A DNA stretch of 34,695 nt from a virus: the IMG/VR virus record IMGVR_UViG_3300042503_000997, positions 1-34,695 of that record. One strand, 5' to 3'. The notes beneath the pieces are model-generated. The model had not been told where the DNA came from. It was given only the letters and a program-made list of their open reading frames with translations, and did not search any database. The number at the start of each line of letters is the position of its first letter. Within the stretch, counting starts at the first letter, position 1. Positions 26,421-34,609 of this stretch are shown here, piece after piece. Position numbers and translations under genes: made by a program.

Positions 26421-29400
26421 TTACCAAGGAGTGAATTTGCCAGGACTTATAATTTTAGTGCTACCATTAGACTGCAATTTAGCAGTTCCGTTTGCAGTTC
26501 CGCTTCGTTTCTGACCGTTATAAAGAACCCAACCAATATGAATCCATGCTGTTTTTCCACTAGCAGTTTCTAACAGAATTTGATCACATTTCGGTAAAGA
26601 AGTTGCAATGTAATTTGCGATTTCAATCATCTTCTTACGATTATCTGCAAATCCCCATTGAATATCTACTGCAGCGTATCTATGTGCACTTTTCGTATCA
26701 TGACGGTAACCAGAGTTGATTCTAAATCCTGGATATCTTTCTCTCAATGGTTCTAGGATGTTCAAACACAAACATCTATAGTTTTGAATAATATCCCATT
26801 GACTGATCACACCCGTTCCGCCCTTTAAAGATCTCGGATATGCAATAAATTGACTTAACTTACGAGGGTAGAATGCCTTCGAGAAAAAATCATCCAAAAT
26901 ATAGTTATCGGACAATTGAATATTACCTGTTATTTTACCACCACCAAGTGCTGGCATCGGTTTTTTAGTTTTATAAAAAACGTTACATCCAGGAATAGCA
27001 TCAGGAACCTTACCAAAGTCGCCAGTCACAGCACCATCATCACCACCATCTGCCGCTGTCCCTGGACCTGATGGTTGAGATGGATCTGATTTGTCGATAC
27101 AATCTTCAGTACCACTATCTTGTTCATCTGGCACATCATTCTCAGTATTATCCGGAACACCCTGTGATCCACCGCTAACACCCCCCGCTGCAGCGCCACC
27201 AACATATTGCGATTTACCAGTTACTGACTTGCTGACAGGTTTCTCGACAGTCTTAATAGTTGACAATGGAGCAGCAACTGCACATACTGCATCAGTAGCG
27301 GAACCAGCAGAAGCAGGTGCAGTAACGGAAGCTGATCCAGCAACAGGAAGATTATGGGTACTTCCGCCATTGGTGCCAGTGTCAGTTCCTGTTGCTCGAA
27401 GATTCGTGCTCGCAGCATTTAATGTAGAAACATCGATTGTTGGCGCATTAAAGTCAGATGATAGAACCTTTGCTGCCTTGAGACTTGTATTACCCGCAGA
27501 CTCAGTATTCAGAACTCCACCAGATTTAATATTAGTATCTCCAGTGGACTCGACATTAACTGCCGCACCAGATTTAATTTCAGTTGCTGCACCTGATTTG
27601 GTTTTTATTGCTGCATCAGTGCATAAGTTTGTATCACCCGTTGAATGATTGAAGAATGACCCTGCTGATTTAATATGTGTATCTGCTTTGGAGGTGACAT
27701 TGACGCCTGCATCAGAAGTCAGATTAAATTTACCTGTTACATCAGTTGTCATGTTACCTTTGGCATCAATATCAATATCACCAACATTCTCCAGTGACAT
27801 TGAACCGCCGTTTCTTGCGTAGATTCCGTCACCAACAGATAGTGCTAATCTACCTGCAATATTGACATCAACATCATTGTGGAAGTCCATTGAAACTTTA
27901 CCATGCATTGTTAAGTTAGTATCACTCATGATGATCACATTACAGTTTCCAGCAACGTGAACGTTCGCAACACCTTCGATTAAGATGTATCCGTTCTTGT
28001 CTAGAATTGTGTAACCATCACCAACAATCTTGGTTACTTTGGTTCCATTCGGTCCAATCTCATCGAATGTTCCCGATCTGTGTGCCCAGTTAAGACGCTC
28101 CGATCCAGGAGTATCATCTATTTCGATAGCATGACCTGCTTCAGAACCAAATACTTTATTGAATGGATATTGCGCATTATATGGCGATTCTGGTTGTGCC
28201 CATGTAACACCATTTCTTCCTGCAGTTTGGACTTCACGTTTTCTAGACGCATTTCTTGCAGCAGGAGAGGCCCCTGCGCTTAATGTTTCTCTATTCCCAG
28301 AAGAACTCTTGGGACTCTTTCCGATTTGCGGAGAGTTTACGCCTGTTGCTAATGGATTTGTATCAGGTTTATTGACTGACGATCGGTGAGGATACACACT
28401 ATTGGGATCTTTAAATCCTTTAGTTTCATCTTGTTTATCTGCAGGTAATGCATCAGTGTTTTTTGGTTGGTTGTTTGCTCTAAAGGTGTCAGTCGAATTG
28501 TCAGCATTGACCTTCTCACTATCTGCAGCATTTTGCACCTGCGTTGGTGGAGGTGATGTTACATCTGGTTCTTCTGCTTTAGTTTCAAGATCAATTTTCT
28601 CAGAAGTTGTTTCCTTAGTTCTGAAAGTTCCATCTGCGCTTACAGTTTCAACAACAGTAGTTTTTGTTCCATCAGGATTATTAGTTACTGTTGTTACTAT
28701 GCTATTACCTTCAACATCAAAAGTTGTCACTGTAGTCGGATCTACAATTTTAAGTTGCTTTTTTATTGGTGCAACATCAGTGTCAAACGAAGAAACGATC
28801 TGAGTTTTCGCTGATTGTAGCAGTTGATATTTTTCTTGCATCCCAGTTATTTTTGCTGCTTGAATTGCTTTGTCTAACTGTGCGCCAAGACTATCAATAG
28901 AAACTGGTCTTGATACTGCTATTTCCTTACCATCATATAGAATCCTACCAGAAATGTCAGTTCCAACTGCTGTATATTCTACAACCAGATTACCAATGGT
29001 ATTTTCTACTGCAGATGATGCACCTTCTATTGTTGGTAGAACAGGTACATCTGGTTTTGCGATGCTAACTTGTAACGGTTTACTAGCAACCGAATTATAT
29101 CCAATATCATACCAGTATTTTGATGTAACACCTGTTGTGTCTTTCTTAATAATACCATTTGCATAATTTGCCGCAGTATCGTAGTTGACACATAGTGCTA
29201 CTGATAGTAATCCAGCAACAATCTCAGTATCAGTAGAATCGTTAATTATTCTGGCATTATATAATAAGTTGTAGATGAATTTCAAATAATCAAATGCGAT
29301 TTCATCTTGGAGTGATTTAAGCGAAAGAATGTCATATGCTGTTTGTAGGCGAGGATTGGTAGGGATTCCAGTAAGTGCAGTAGTAATGAAGTAATACTGC

Positions 29401-29777
29401 GCACTATTTTTTGCTTCAATCTTAGATTCCGCGAAATCTAACTCGGTGCCATATTTTTCTTTTGCTGACTCGTAATACGATTTTCGCGTGTCTAGTTTTT
29501 CTGGGCCTTCTGGGCGATCGATCAATGTATTGTCGATGTAATCTCTAGCAAGAATACCTACCCAACTCGCGTCAATCAATTGATTGATTGTTAATCTGTA
29601 TGCACCATACTCACCACCATTATGAATCTTTGACCATATGTCTTTAGAACCAGCAACAGGGTACTGTTCCTTGATGGCATTTTGGCAAGCAATAAGAAGT
29701 TTTGAGATATCTTCTGTCGACAAGTTTCCAATATCTGCACTAATACTTTCTGGAGTAGTTTCATAAATGCTAGTCAT
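26421..29777 (-). CDS. gp5: gp5-type beta-helix spike protein with M15-like peptidase domain
   Basis: A 1118-residue protein. N-terminal helical region (1-240) includes GGEYGAYRLTINQLIDASWV, which may be a degenerate lysozyme/transglycosylase-like domain (uncertain). A low-complexity linker (about 350-530) is followed by a gp5/VgrG-type needle: SEAGHAIEIDDTPGSERLNW (545-564), HRSGTFDEIGPNGT, then a beta-helix (about 590-800) with repeats like GDIDIDAKGN, GDTNIKSGG. A Gly/Ser/Asp linker leads to the C-terminal domain (about 950-1090) with SGYR (1022-1025), SAHRYAAVDIQWG and WIHIGW. H1032, D1038 and H1080 fit the zinc ligands of M15 D-Ala-D-Ala peptidases. It would puncture the outer membrane and cut peptidoglycan cross-links. 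The OB domain of gp5 is not here but in the upstream gene. Confidence 0.85.
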   Translation of the reverse strand: MTSIYETTPESISADIGNLSTEDISKLLIACQNAIKEQYPVAGSKDIWSKIHNGGEYGAYRLTINQLIDASWVGILARDYIDNTLIDRPEGPEKLDTRKSYYESAKEKYGTELDFAESKIEAKNSAQYYFITTALTGIPTNPRLQTAYDILSLKSLQDEIAFDYLKFIYNLLYNARIINDSTDTEIVAGLLSVALCVNYDTAANYANGIIKKDTTGVTSKYWYDIGYNSVASKPLQVSIAKPDVPVLPTIEGASSAVENTIGNLVVEYTAVGTDISGRILYDGKEIAVSRPVSIDSLGAQLDKAIQAAKITGMQEKYQLLQSAKTQIVSSFDTDVAPIKKQLKIVDPTTVTTFDVEGNSIVTTVTNNPDGTKTTVVETVSADGTFRTKETTSEKIDLETKAEEPDVTSPPPTQVQNAADSEKVNADNSTDTFRANNQPKNTDALPADKQDETKGFKDPNSVYPHRSSVNKPDTNPLATGVNSPQIGKSPKSSSGNRETLSAGASPAARNASRKREVQTAGRNGVTWAQPESPYNAQYPFNKVFGSEAGHAIEIDDTPGSERLNWAHRSGTFDEIGPNGTKVTKIVGDGYTILDKNGYILIEGVANVHVAGNCNVIIMSDTNLTMHGKVSMDFHNDVDVNIAGRLALSVGDGIYARNGGSMSLENVGDIDIDAKGNMTTDVTGKFNLTSDAGVNVTSKADTHIKSAGSFFNHSTGDTNLCTDAAIKTKSGAATEIKSGAAVNVESTGDTNIKSGGVLNTESAGNTSLKAAKVLSSDFNAPTIDVSTLNAASTNLRATGTDTGTNGGSTHNLPVAGSASVTAPASAGSATDAVCAVAAPLSTIKTVEKPVSKSVTGKSQYVGGAAAGGVSGGSQGVPDNTENDVPDEQDSGTEDCIDKSDPSQPSGPGTAADGGDDGAVTGDFGKVPDAIPGCNVFYKTKKPMPALGGGKITGNIQLSDNYILDDFFSKAFYPRKLSQFIAYPRSLKGGTGVISQWDIIQNYRCLCLNILEPLRERYPGFRINSGYRHDTKSAHRYAAVDIQWGFADNRKKMIEIANYIATSLPKCDQILLETASGKTAWIHIGWVLYNGQKRSGTANGTAKLQSNGSTKIISPGKFTPW

Positions 29778-29780
29778 AGA

Positions 29781-30767
29781 TTATACCTTGTATTTCTTTT
29801 TATAATATGCGAATTTATTTTTTCTATCCGCATAACCATTTGGTTCTTTTCCCTGCTTCAATTTTTTCTCTGAAATATATCCATTTATTGCCATACTAAC
29901 TTCTAGGATATCCCCCCAACGATTATTTTTACCAATCTTTGGTCTTTGTGTATTAAAATAAAACAGAATTAATTCTGCAGCGATTTCTTTTTGCGCTGCT
30001 AAATCAGGATTATTCAATAGATCTTTACCAATATATTTACCTGCGCTCCTGTAGTTATTTTTCCATGTAAGTTGTAAAAATCCTCTACCTTTGTATTTTG
30101 CTCCATCTCCTGGAGAAGTATTACCATTCTGTCTTGCCGCATTTGTATTTTCGTATCTACTAAAATAACTTGCTTTACCCATTTCCTGTAATGCTTTAAA
30201 TCCACCAGTTTCATGACTACATTGTGCCATAATCATAGCTTTTGCGACAGGACTATAATTCTTCAACTTTGATCCATTAAGATCTAACCAAGATTCTAAA
30301 TATGATTCTAAATCTTTTGCATTGCCCGATGGTTGGGTAACTGCACCAATGTCACCTTGTTGAGAGTCAGATGAACCACTAGATGTTGCCGCATCTTCTG
30401 TAGATCCAGATCCTTCTGATGGTGAACAATCATTGGAACTTAACCCCCCAGGAATTGCCCCAACAGTTCCAAAGAACATAGGGTGTTGGCCATTTTCACC
30501 ATCGGCAAAAAACCCGACTACCCAAGATCCTTCAACTGCACCTGTTGGTGACCAACCGACACCAGAAGTTCCTGCTGAGTTTGATGGCATTACAGGCATT
30601 GCCCATGGAAGATCTTCTGTTGGGAGTGTTTCGTTGTCTTCAGTGTGATACCCAATAATTCTTACTCGACATCTACCCAAACGCAATGGATCGTTGCGAT
30701 CTTCGACCACACCAAACCACCAATAAAAGTTTGAATTATTGTTAGATGTAATATTATCCATCGCCAT
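29781..30767 (-). CDS. gp5 OB-fold protein fused to a GH19-like lysin domain
   Basis: A 328-residue protein. Residues about 13-105 match the N-terminal OB-fold of gp5 (FYWWFGVVEDRNDPLRLGRC, RVRIIGYHTED, PWAMPVMPSNSAGTSGVGWS, GSWVVGFFADG, HPMFFGTVG), which sits on the gp27 hub ring. A Ser/Gly linker (106-150) leads to a lytic domain (about 150-328) of GH19 chitinase/endolysin type: AQCSHETGGF with E186 as likely catalytic acid, then KGRGFLQLTWKNNY (226-239) and SMAINGY (291-297). T4 gp5 has a different, GH24, lysozyme at this place. Its likely role is local peptidoglycan digestion during injection. The start at ATG 30767 overlaps the hub gene by 14 bases; a second ATG lies two codons later. 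Confidence 0.85.
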   Translation of the reverse strand: MAMDNITSNNNSNFYWWFGVVEDRNDPLRLGRCRVRIIGYHTEDNETLPTEDLPWAMPVMPSNSAGTSGVGWSPTGAVEGSWVVGFFADGENGQHPMFFGTVGAIPGGLSSNDCSPSEGSGSTEDAATSSGSSDSQQGDIGAVTQPSGNAKDLESYLESWLDLNGSKLKNYSPVAKAMIMAQCSHETGGFKALQEMGKASYFSRYENTNAARQNGNTSPGDGAKYKGRGFLQLTWKNNYRSAGKYIGKDLLNNPDLAAQKEIAAELILFYFNTQRPKIGKNNRWGDILEVSMAINGYISEKKLKQGKEPNGYADRKNKFAYYKKKYKV

Positions 30768-32340
30768 TATTTAACTCTTCCACTTCATAAATTTCTTGTG
30801 CATAGGAATCCTTAGAAATCTCCAAAAACATAGTATGCCTGAGAGGTGATATTTGATGATGTATTGCAGTTATCATATAGATACCTGTTACAAATTTATC
30901 CCATATCAATGCTTCAGAATCCTCTTTAGTCTTCTCACCAACAGATGGATAGTATAACTTGATCATTCTACCCACTTCAGCATCAGTTCTTCCTGGAACT
31001 GTCAATTGTAATCTTAATGTTGTCAGATCCATCAAGGAACTATTTCTCTGAGACACAAAATCTTCAGGATGCAGATCAACAGAATCTTCAGTAGAATCCA
31101 ACACACCAGGATTGACTGTGGAAACAAATGGTTTATTGTCCGAGGATCGCAAGACATTTATTGGGAAAATCATCTTATATTTTTTGGATGAATTTTCTTT
31201 ATCTTTGTCTAATGTATATGTGTTATTTGCTGCGTCATATGTCGCGTCTTCCATATGAGCATATTCTCTGTAATTAAATCCATGATCATAGTAGTATGAT
31301 TTGTAATCTTTCTTGACCATGTCAAACGAGTGCACGGTGCTGGCGAAATGTCCGAGATCTTGACTTTGTATAACATCTAAATTAGTAATAAATTGCAATG
31401 CTTCAATAGTTTGGAATCCCTTGATCAACGAGGAAACAGTTTGTAAATTGCTCAAATTAGTGTTATAAACAAATGCAGAGTATATATCATTATTGGTCAA
31501 CTGATTCGCCACAAGACTTTCTATTGATACAAAATAAAATCCCTTTGTTGTCTCATAAAATAAGAATGTCGGAGATTTATATGTAAGACCAATTGATCGT
31601 GCCGCCAACCAATTCAAACATTGAATTGGTGTCCACATCGGAGGAACGAATGTTATGTGCGAATCGTGCGGAGTGTCTCCAATAAAAAATTCAGTAAAAC
31701 CATCCTGCGCAGAAAATTGGTTTTCATCCGTCGTTTGATTGCTTACTTTACCTTCTTCTTCCGATCTTGATTTATCCCCAACATTTTTATTAGCAAAGAA
31801 TCGTGGAGAATTCATGTGTTCAGTAAAAATCTCAGAAGCAATTTCGTCCGTTGTACCTTCGAATTTTTGACATATCTTTGTGATATTGTCAGTTGATGCT
31901 TCTAAAGAACAAAAAAACAACTCATAATATTGTTCTCTGTCATTGTTAAGTTTACGATTCTTTACTGAATAAACCGAAAATGACTTTTGGATTTTATTAA
32001 TTGGATCGAATGTTCCAAGATTACCCTTTGAATATCCACCTAACTCGGCCCACGGAGTTTGAATATCCATAGTAAGAACTTCATCACCGATTATGGGTAA
32101 TCTTCCGATGAGATTCAACGAATCGCGAATAATTACTGAACCATGTAGAGTCGGGGAAAAGATATCTTCATAAAGATTTATTTCCATCATAAATGGTTTC
32201 AGATCTAGTGGATCTTCTGACGATATGACACTCAGATCCAGAGTTGTAATTATTACATCTCCTGGTTTCGTTATTGCGTCGCTTATTGCCTTTGGTGGTG
32301 ATGCCGTAGTTTTTTCTTGACCTACTGGTGATTCTGCCAT
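30754..32340 (-). CDS. gp27: Baseplate hub protein, gp27-like
   Basis: A 528-residue protein just upstream of the gp5 OB gene, as expected for the hub on which the spike sits. Readable blocks are MMEINLYEDIFSPTLHGSVI, GDEVLTMDIQTPW, FSVYSVKNRKLNNDREQYYE, TWIPIQCLN-like PPMWTPIQCLNWLAARSIG and the C-terminal ITAIHHQISPLRHTMFLEIS followed by KDSY. This is the architecture of phage hub proteins of the gp27/gpD/VgrG-N type: two beta-barrel domains joined by an alpha/beta middle. T4 gp27 is 391 residues, so this form is longer. The first 30 residues are a flexible Ala/Pro/Thr tail. A weak AGTAGG ribosome-binding site precedes the ATG. Trimers are expected to link tail tube and spike. Confidence 0.8.
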   Translation of the reverse strand: MAESPVGQEKTTASPPKAISDAITKPGDVIITTLDLSVISSEDPLDLKPFMMEINLYEDIFSPTLHGSVIIRDSLNLIGRLPIIGDEVLTMDIQTPWAELGGYSKGNLGTFDPINKIQKSFSVYSVKNRKLNNDREQYYELFFCSLEASTDNITKICQKFEGTTDEIASEIFTEHMNSPRFFANKNVGDKSRSEEEGKVSNQTTDENQFSAQDGFTEFFIGDTPHDSHITFVPPMWTPIQCLNWLAARSIGLTYKSPTFLFYETTKGFYFVSIESLVANQLTNNDIYSAFVYNTNLSNLQTVSSLIKGFQTIEALQFITNLDVIQSQDLGHFASTVHSFDMVKKDYKSYYYDHGFNYREYAHMEDATYDAANNTYTLDKDKENSSKKYKMIFPINVLRSSDNKPFVSTVNPGVLDSTEDSVDLHPEDFVSQRNSSLMDLTTLRLQLTVPGRTDAEVGRMIKLYYPSVGEKTKEDSEALIWDKFVTGIYMITAIHHQISPLRHTMFLEISKDSYAQEIYEVEELNNGDG

Positions 32341-32346
32341 TATTAA

Positions 32347-32859
32347 TTACCTACTAATCAAATTCGAATACACAGATACAAATTCCGCTAAGTATTTTGG
32401 ATCCAAAATCTTTATCTCTCGCTTACCATTATTTAGTTCTTCTTCATACTCATAGTTAGAAACAACATTTATCGCACCACTCGCTAAATCTGCTACGTCG
32501 TAATCAACAACCAATTTGGGTTCATCAGATGTTCTATAATGGTGTGGTAAATAAATTCCTGTCTCGCCATATTTCTTTTTACAATATGCAATTAAATCTG
32601 AAGAACCCATTGGCCATTCTCTTCGTGCATCGACGATTTCATTTACTGCCATAATAACCCAATGGTAATCTGGACTGCTGTAAAACTTATCAGAAACTTG
32701 CTCGATTGTGTAACCATCCGGAACAGTTATTGTCTGTAAAAAAACAACATTATTCTTGAATTTATTTGTAGAGATTCTACGAAAAATATCAGTTACAAGC
32801 GTTGCCGTATTTGGCGTAATCGTATTGACCAGCATTTTCGGGAACATAGAAAATAACAT
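32347..32859 (-). CDS. gp53: Baseplate wedge protein gp53
   Basis: A 170-residue protein. It starts at ATG 32859 (MLFSMFPKMLVNTITPN), one base after the gp48 stop (TAATATG) with AAGGGA upstream; the earlier TTG at 32877 is less likely. The family signature is present: VPDGYTIEQVSDKFYSSPDY followed by HWVIMAVNEIVD, REWPMGSSDL and a C-terminal KREIKILDPKYLAEFVSVYS. The WP motif and the (D/Y)YHW block are typical of gp53, which has a LysM-like fold. In T4, gp53 (196 residues) clamps the gp25-gp6-gp7 core and joins wedges around the hub. Its place next to gp48 and the hub gene agrees with this. Confidence 0.88.
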   Translation of the reverse strand: MLFSMFPKMLVNTITPNTATLVTDIFRRISTNKFKNNVVFLQTITVPDGYTIEQVSDKFYSSPDYHWVIMAVNEIVDARREWPMGSSDLIAYCKKKYGETGIYLPHHYRTSDEPKLVVDYDVADLASGAINVVSNYEYEEELNNGKREIKILDPKYLAEFVSVYSNLISR

Positions 32860-32860
32860 A

Positions 32861-34093
32861 TTAGTATCCCTTCTCAATTCTGTCTGTGGTCAAGGTTTCC
32901 AACTCAGAGAATTGCAATCTGACAAATGCTTCAGTTGGACATCCATTAGAGAACGTGGTAAACCCTTCTGCACCGTAATCTATCGCCATGTCTGTCAGTA
33001 CACAATTTGATATTTTTCTGACATATGTATTCTCGGCGCCATTGTGATAGTAGATTATCATAAATTCTGATGGATAAGTTTGGAACAACCCGTTAGGACT
33101 CAGAGTTGGATGCATGTGCGAAGCAAACAATTTAAGTATACCGTTTTCACCGAAAACGACATCTGCTTCTGCTTCATTATATGGTGCAAATCTATAGTCG
33201 AATGAGAATTTTCTAAATCCCATAGACCTAAACAATTGCTCTTTGTATGGGTTTTCTACTTTCTTAGAAGTTGCCTGAAGAACATTGGTAAACTGATCAA
33301 ACCCAGCAATGTTCGCAATACGACCTGCTTTTCTTATCATATAATCAGCAGTTTCTGTGCCTTCGGTAAATAACCCACCAATTGATGCCTTACCCGAAGC
33401 AAGACCACCGATAAGTGCACCAAGATCTGCGGTCTCATAGTTTGCATTATAACCTGCCGAGATTTTTTCTGGTATATAAAGGATGATCTCATCACTACCA
33501 ATTACTAGGCGTTGCTCCCCCGCTATCGCACTAGCAGCAACACCTGCTGCAGCACCAGCACCAGCACCCAAAATTCCGCCAACAAGACCTGCTGCCATTT
33601 TTACGCCGATTGATACTGGACCACCTGTAGCATTAGGATTAGGATTAACAGTTTTACCACCATTTGCAGTTAATGACGCACCGAGGGATTTAGCTAGACC
33701 AGCACCACCAGCAGCGCCCAATGGAGCACCAATCAATGCACCAGCAGCGCCTGTTGCCACCTTACCATTTTCTGGGTCGACTCTGTTCTGATCTGTTTGA
33801 TCAAAAATTCTACCACCACCAGATGACAACAATTCCTTGCCTCGTTTTGTTCCTTCGCGCACGAGAGGATAGAAAACAACATAATGTGGAAACTCTGCAG
33901 AGTTTCCAACATTTATCGGATAGCGTTTCTGCCCATCTTTATCCAGTGGCGTTTCTAGGAAATTGAGTGGCGCAGTACCTCTACTGAACCGACTTTCTTT
34001 TTTTGGTGCAGGTGCTGCAGTCGCAGCAGCAGGTGCAGTTGCTCCTGGAGCAGGAGTTTGTGCGGGAGGCGCAGGCGCAGGAGTTAATGCCAT
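32861..34093 (-). CDS. gp48: Tail tube cap/baseplate protein gp48 with Gly/Ala-rich insert
   Basis: A 410-residue protein. The N-terminus is Pro/Ala-rich (residues 1-30), followed by APLNFLETPLD and YPINVGNSAEFPHYVVFY, as in marine T4-like gp48. The C-terminal half has MGFRKFSFDYRFAPYNEAEA, HPTLSPNGLFQTYPSEFMII and SNCVLTDMAIDYG followed by RLQFSELETLTTDRI, the pattern of gp48/gp54-type tube initiator proteins. gp48 caps the hub and starts tail tube polymerisation. Between them, residues about 113-142 and 164-192 are Gly/Ala-rich and hydrophobic with glycine-zipper spacing (GGILGAGAGAAAGVAASAIA), unusual for a tube cap. The ribosome-binding site is weak. It heads the late baseplate transcript, with a late promoter 36 bases upstream. 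Confidence 0.82.
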   Translation of the reverse strand: MALTPAPAPPAQTPAPGATAPAAATAAPAPKKESRFSRGTAPLNFLETPLDKDGQKRYPINVGNSAEFPHYVVFYPLVREGTKRGKELLSSGGGRIFDQTDQNRVDPENGKVATGAAGALIGAPLGAAGGAGLAKSLGASLTANGGKTVNPNPNATGGPVSIGVKMAAGLVGGILGAGAGAAAGVAASAIAGEQRLVIGSDEIILYIPEKISAGYNANYETADLGALIGGLASGKASIGGLFTEGTETADYMIRKAGRIANIAGFDQFTNVLQATSKKVENPYKEQLFRSMGFRKFSFDYRFAPYNEAEADVVFGENGILKLFASHMHPTLSPNGLFQTYPSEFMIIYYHNGAENTYVRKISNCVLTDMAIDYGAEGFTTFSNGCPTEAFVRLQFSELETLTTDRIEKGY

Positions 34094-34097
34094 CTAG

Positions 34098-34105
34098 AAT
34101 AAATA
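34098..34105 (+). promoter_or_regulatory. Possible late promoter for gp4 (AATAAATA, 7 of 8 match)
   Basis: A plus-strand octamer with one mismatch to the late consensus, 31 bases before the gp4 ATG at 34137. It is the plus-strand counterpart of the exact promoter facing gp48. It is only a candidate because of the mismatch and the AT-rich context. Confidence 0.3.
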
Positions 34106-34129
34106 TCCTATTAAGTATAGAGTTTGGAA

Positions 34130-34137
34130 TATTTATA
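34130..34137 (-). promoter_or_regulatory. T4-type late promoter TATAAATA for the baseplate genes
   Basis: An exact minus-strand match 36 bases before the gp48 ATG in the divergent gap between gp48 and gp4. Its last base overlaps the first base of the oppositely oriented gp4 start codon, so transcription in the two directions is tightly linked here. Confidence 0.75.
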
Positions 34138-34595
34138 TGAGTTATGGCAAGGAAACTTTGAAAGGTCTGTATAAAATACAGAATCCAAAGAAATACATTG
34201 GCAATCCAAACAATATTGTTTATCGCTCCAGTTGGGAACTAAAGTTCATGAAGTGGTGCGATAACAACGACAACATATTGGAATGGGGATCTGAAGAGTT
34301 GCCCATACCGTATATCTCTCCTTTAGATAATCGAGTACATAGATATTTCGTGGATTTTTATATCAAAGTTCAAGAAAAAAGTGGTGTTACAAAGAAGTAT
34401 CTGGTTGAGGTAAAACCGCAGAAGTTTACTAAAGAACCCAAAGTGCCTGCTAGGAAAACAAAGAAGTTTCTACAGGAAGTTATGCAGTGGGGTGTAAACC
34501 AAGCAAAGTGGAAATTTGCTACTGAGTTTTGTGAAGATAGAGGATGGAAATTTATCATTCTGACTGAAAAAGAGTTGGGAATCCGTAATAAATAA
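34137..34595 (+). CDS. gp4: Head completion nuclease gp4 (TnsA-like PD-(D/E)xK fold)
   Basis: A 152-residue protein, about the size of T4 gp4 (150). Family blocks are present: NIVYRSSWELKFMKWCDNND, ILEWGSEELPIPYISPLDNR, HRYFVDFYIK and KKYLVEVKP. E34, D73, and E91-x-K93 (EVK) fit the active site of TnsA-like PD-(D/E)xK endonucleases. In T4-like phages gp4 is needed to complete the filled head so that the tail can join. In T4 it lies directly beside gp53 on the same strand; here it is next to gp48 but on the opposite strand, pointing away. The ATG overlaps the last base of the minus-strand late promoter. Confidence 0.9.
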   Translation: MSYGKETLKGLYKIQNPKKYIGNPNNIVYRSSWELKFMKWCDNNDNILEWGSEELPIPYISPLDNRVHRYFVDFYIKVQEKSGVTKKYLVEVKPQKFTKEPKVPARKTKKFLQEVMQWGVNQAKWKFATEFCEDRGWKFIILTEKELGIRNK

Positions 34596-34609
34596 GAAGG
34601 AGAATATCT

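Noticed and set aside
32860-32877. TTG start at 32877 for gp53
   Set aside because: ATG 32859 directly follows the gp48 stop with AAGGGA at proper spacing, matching other junctions in the window.
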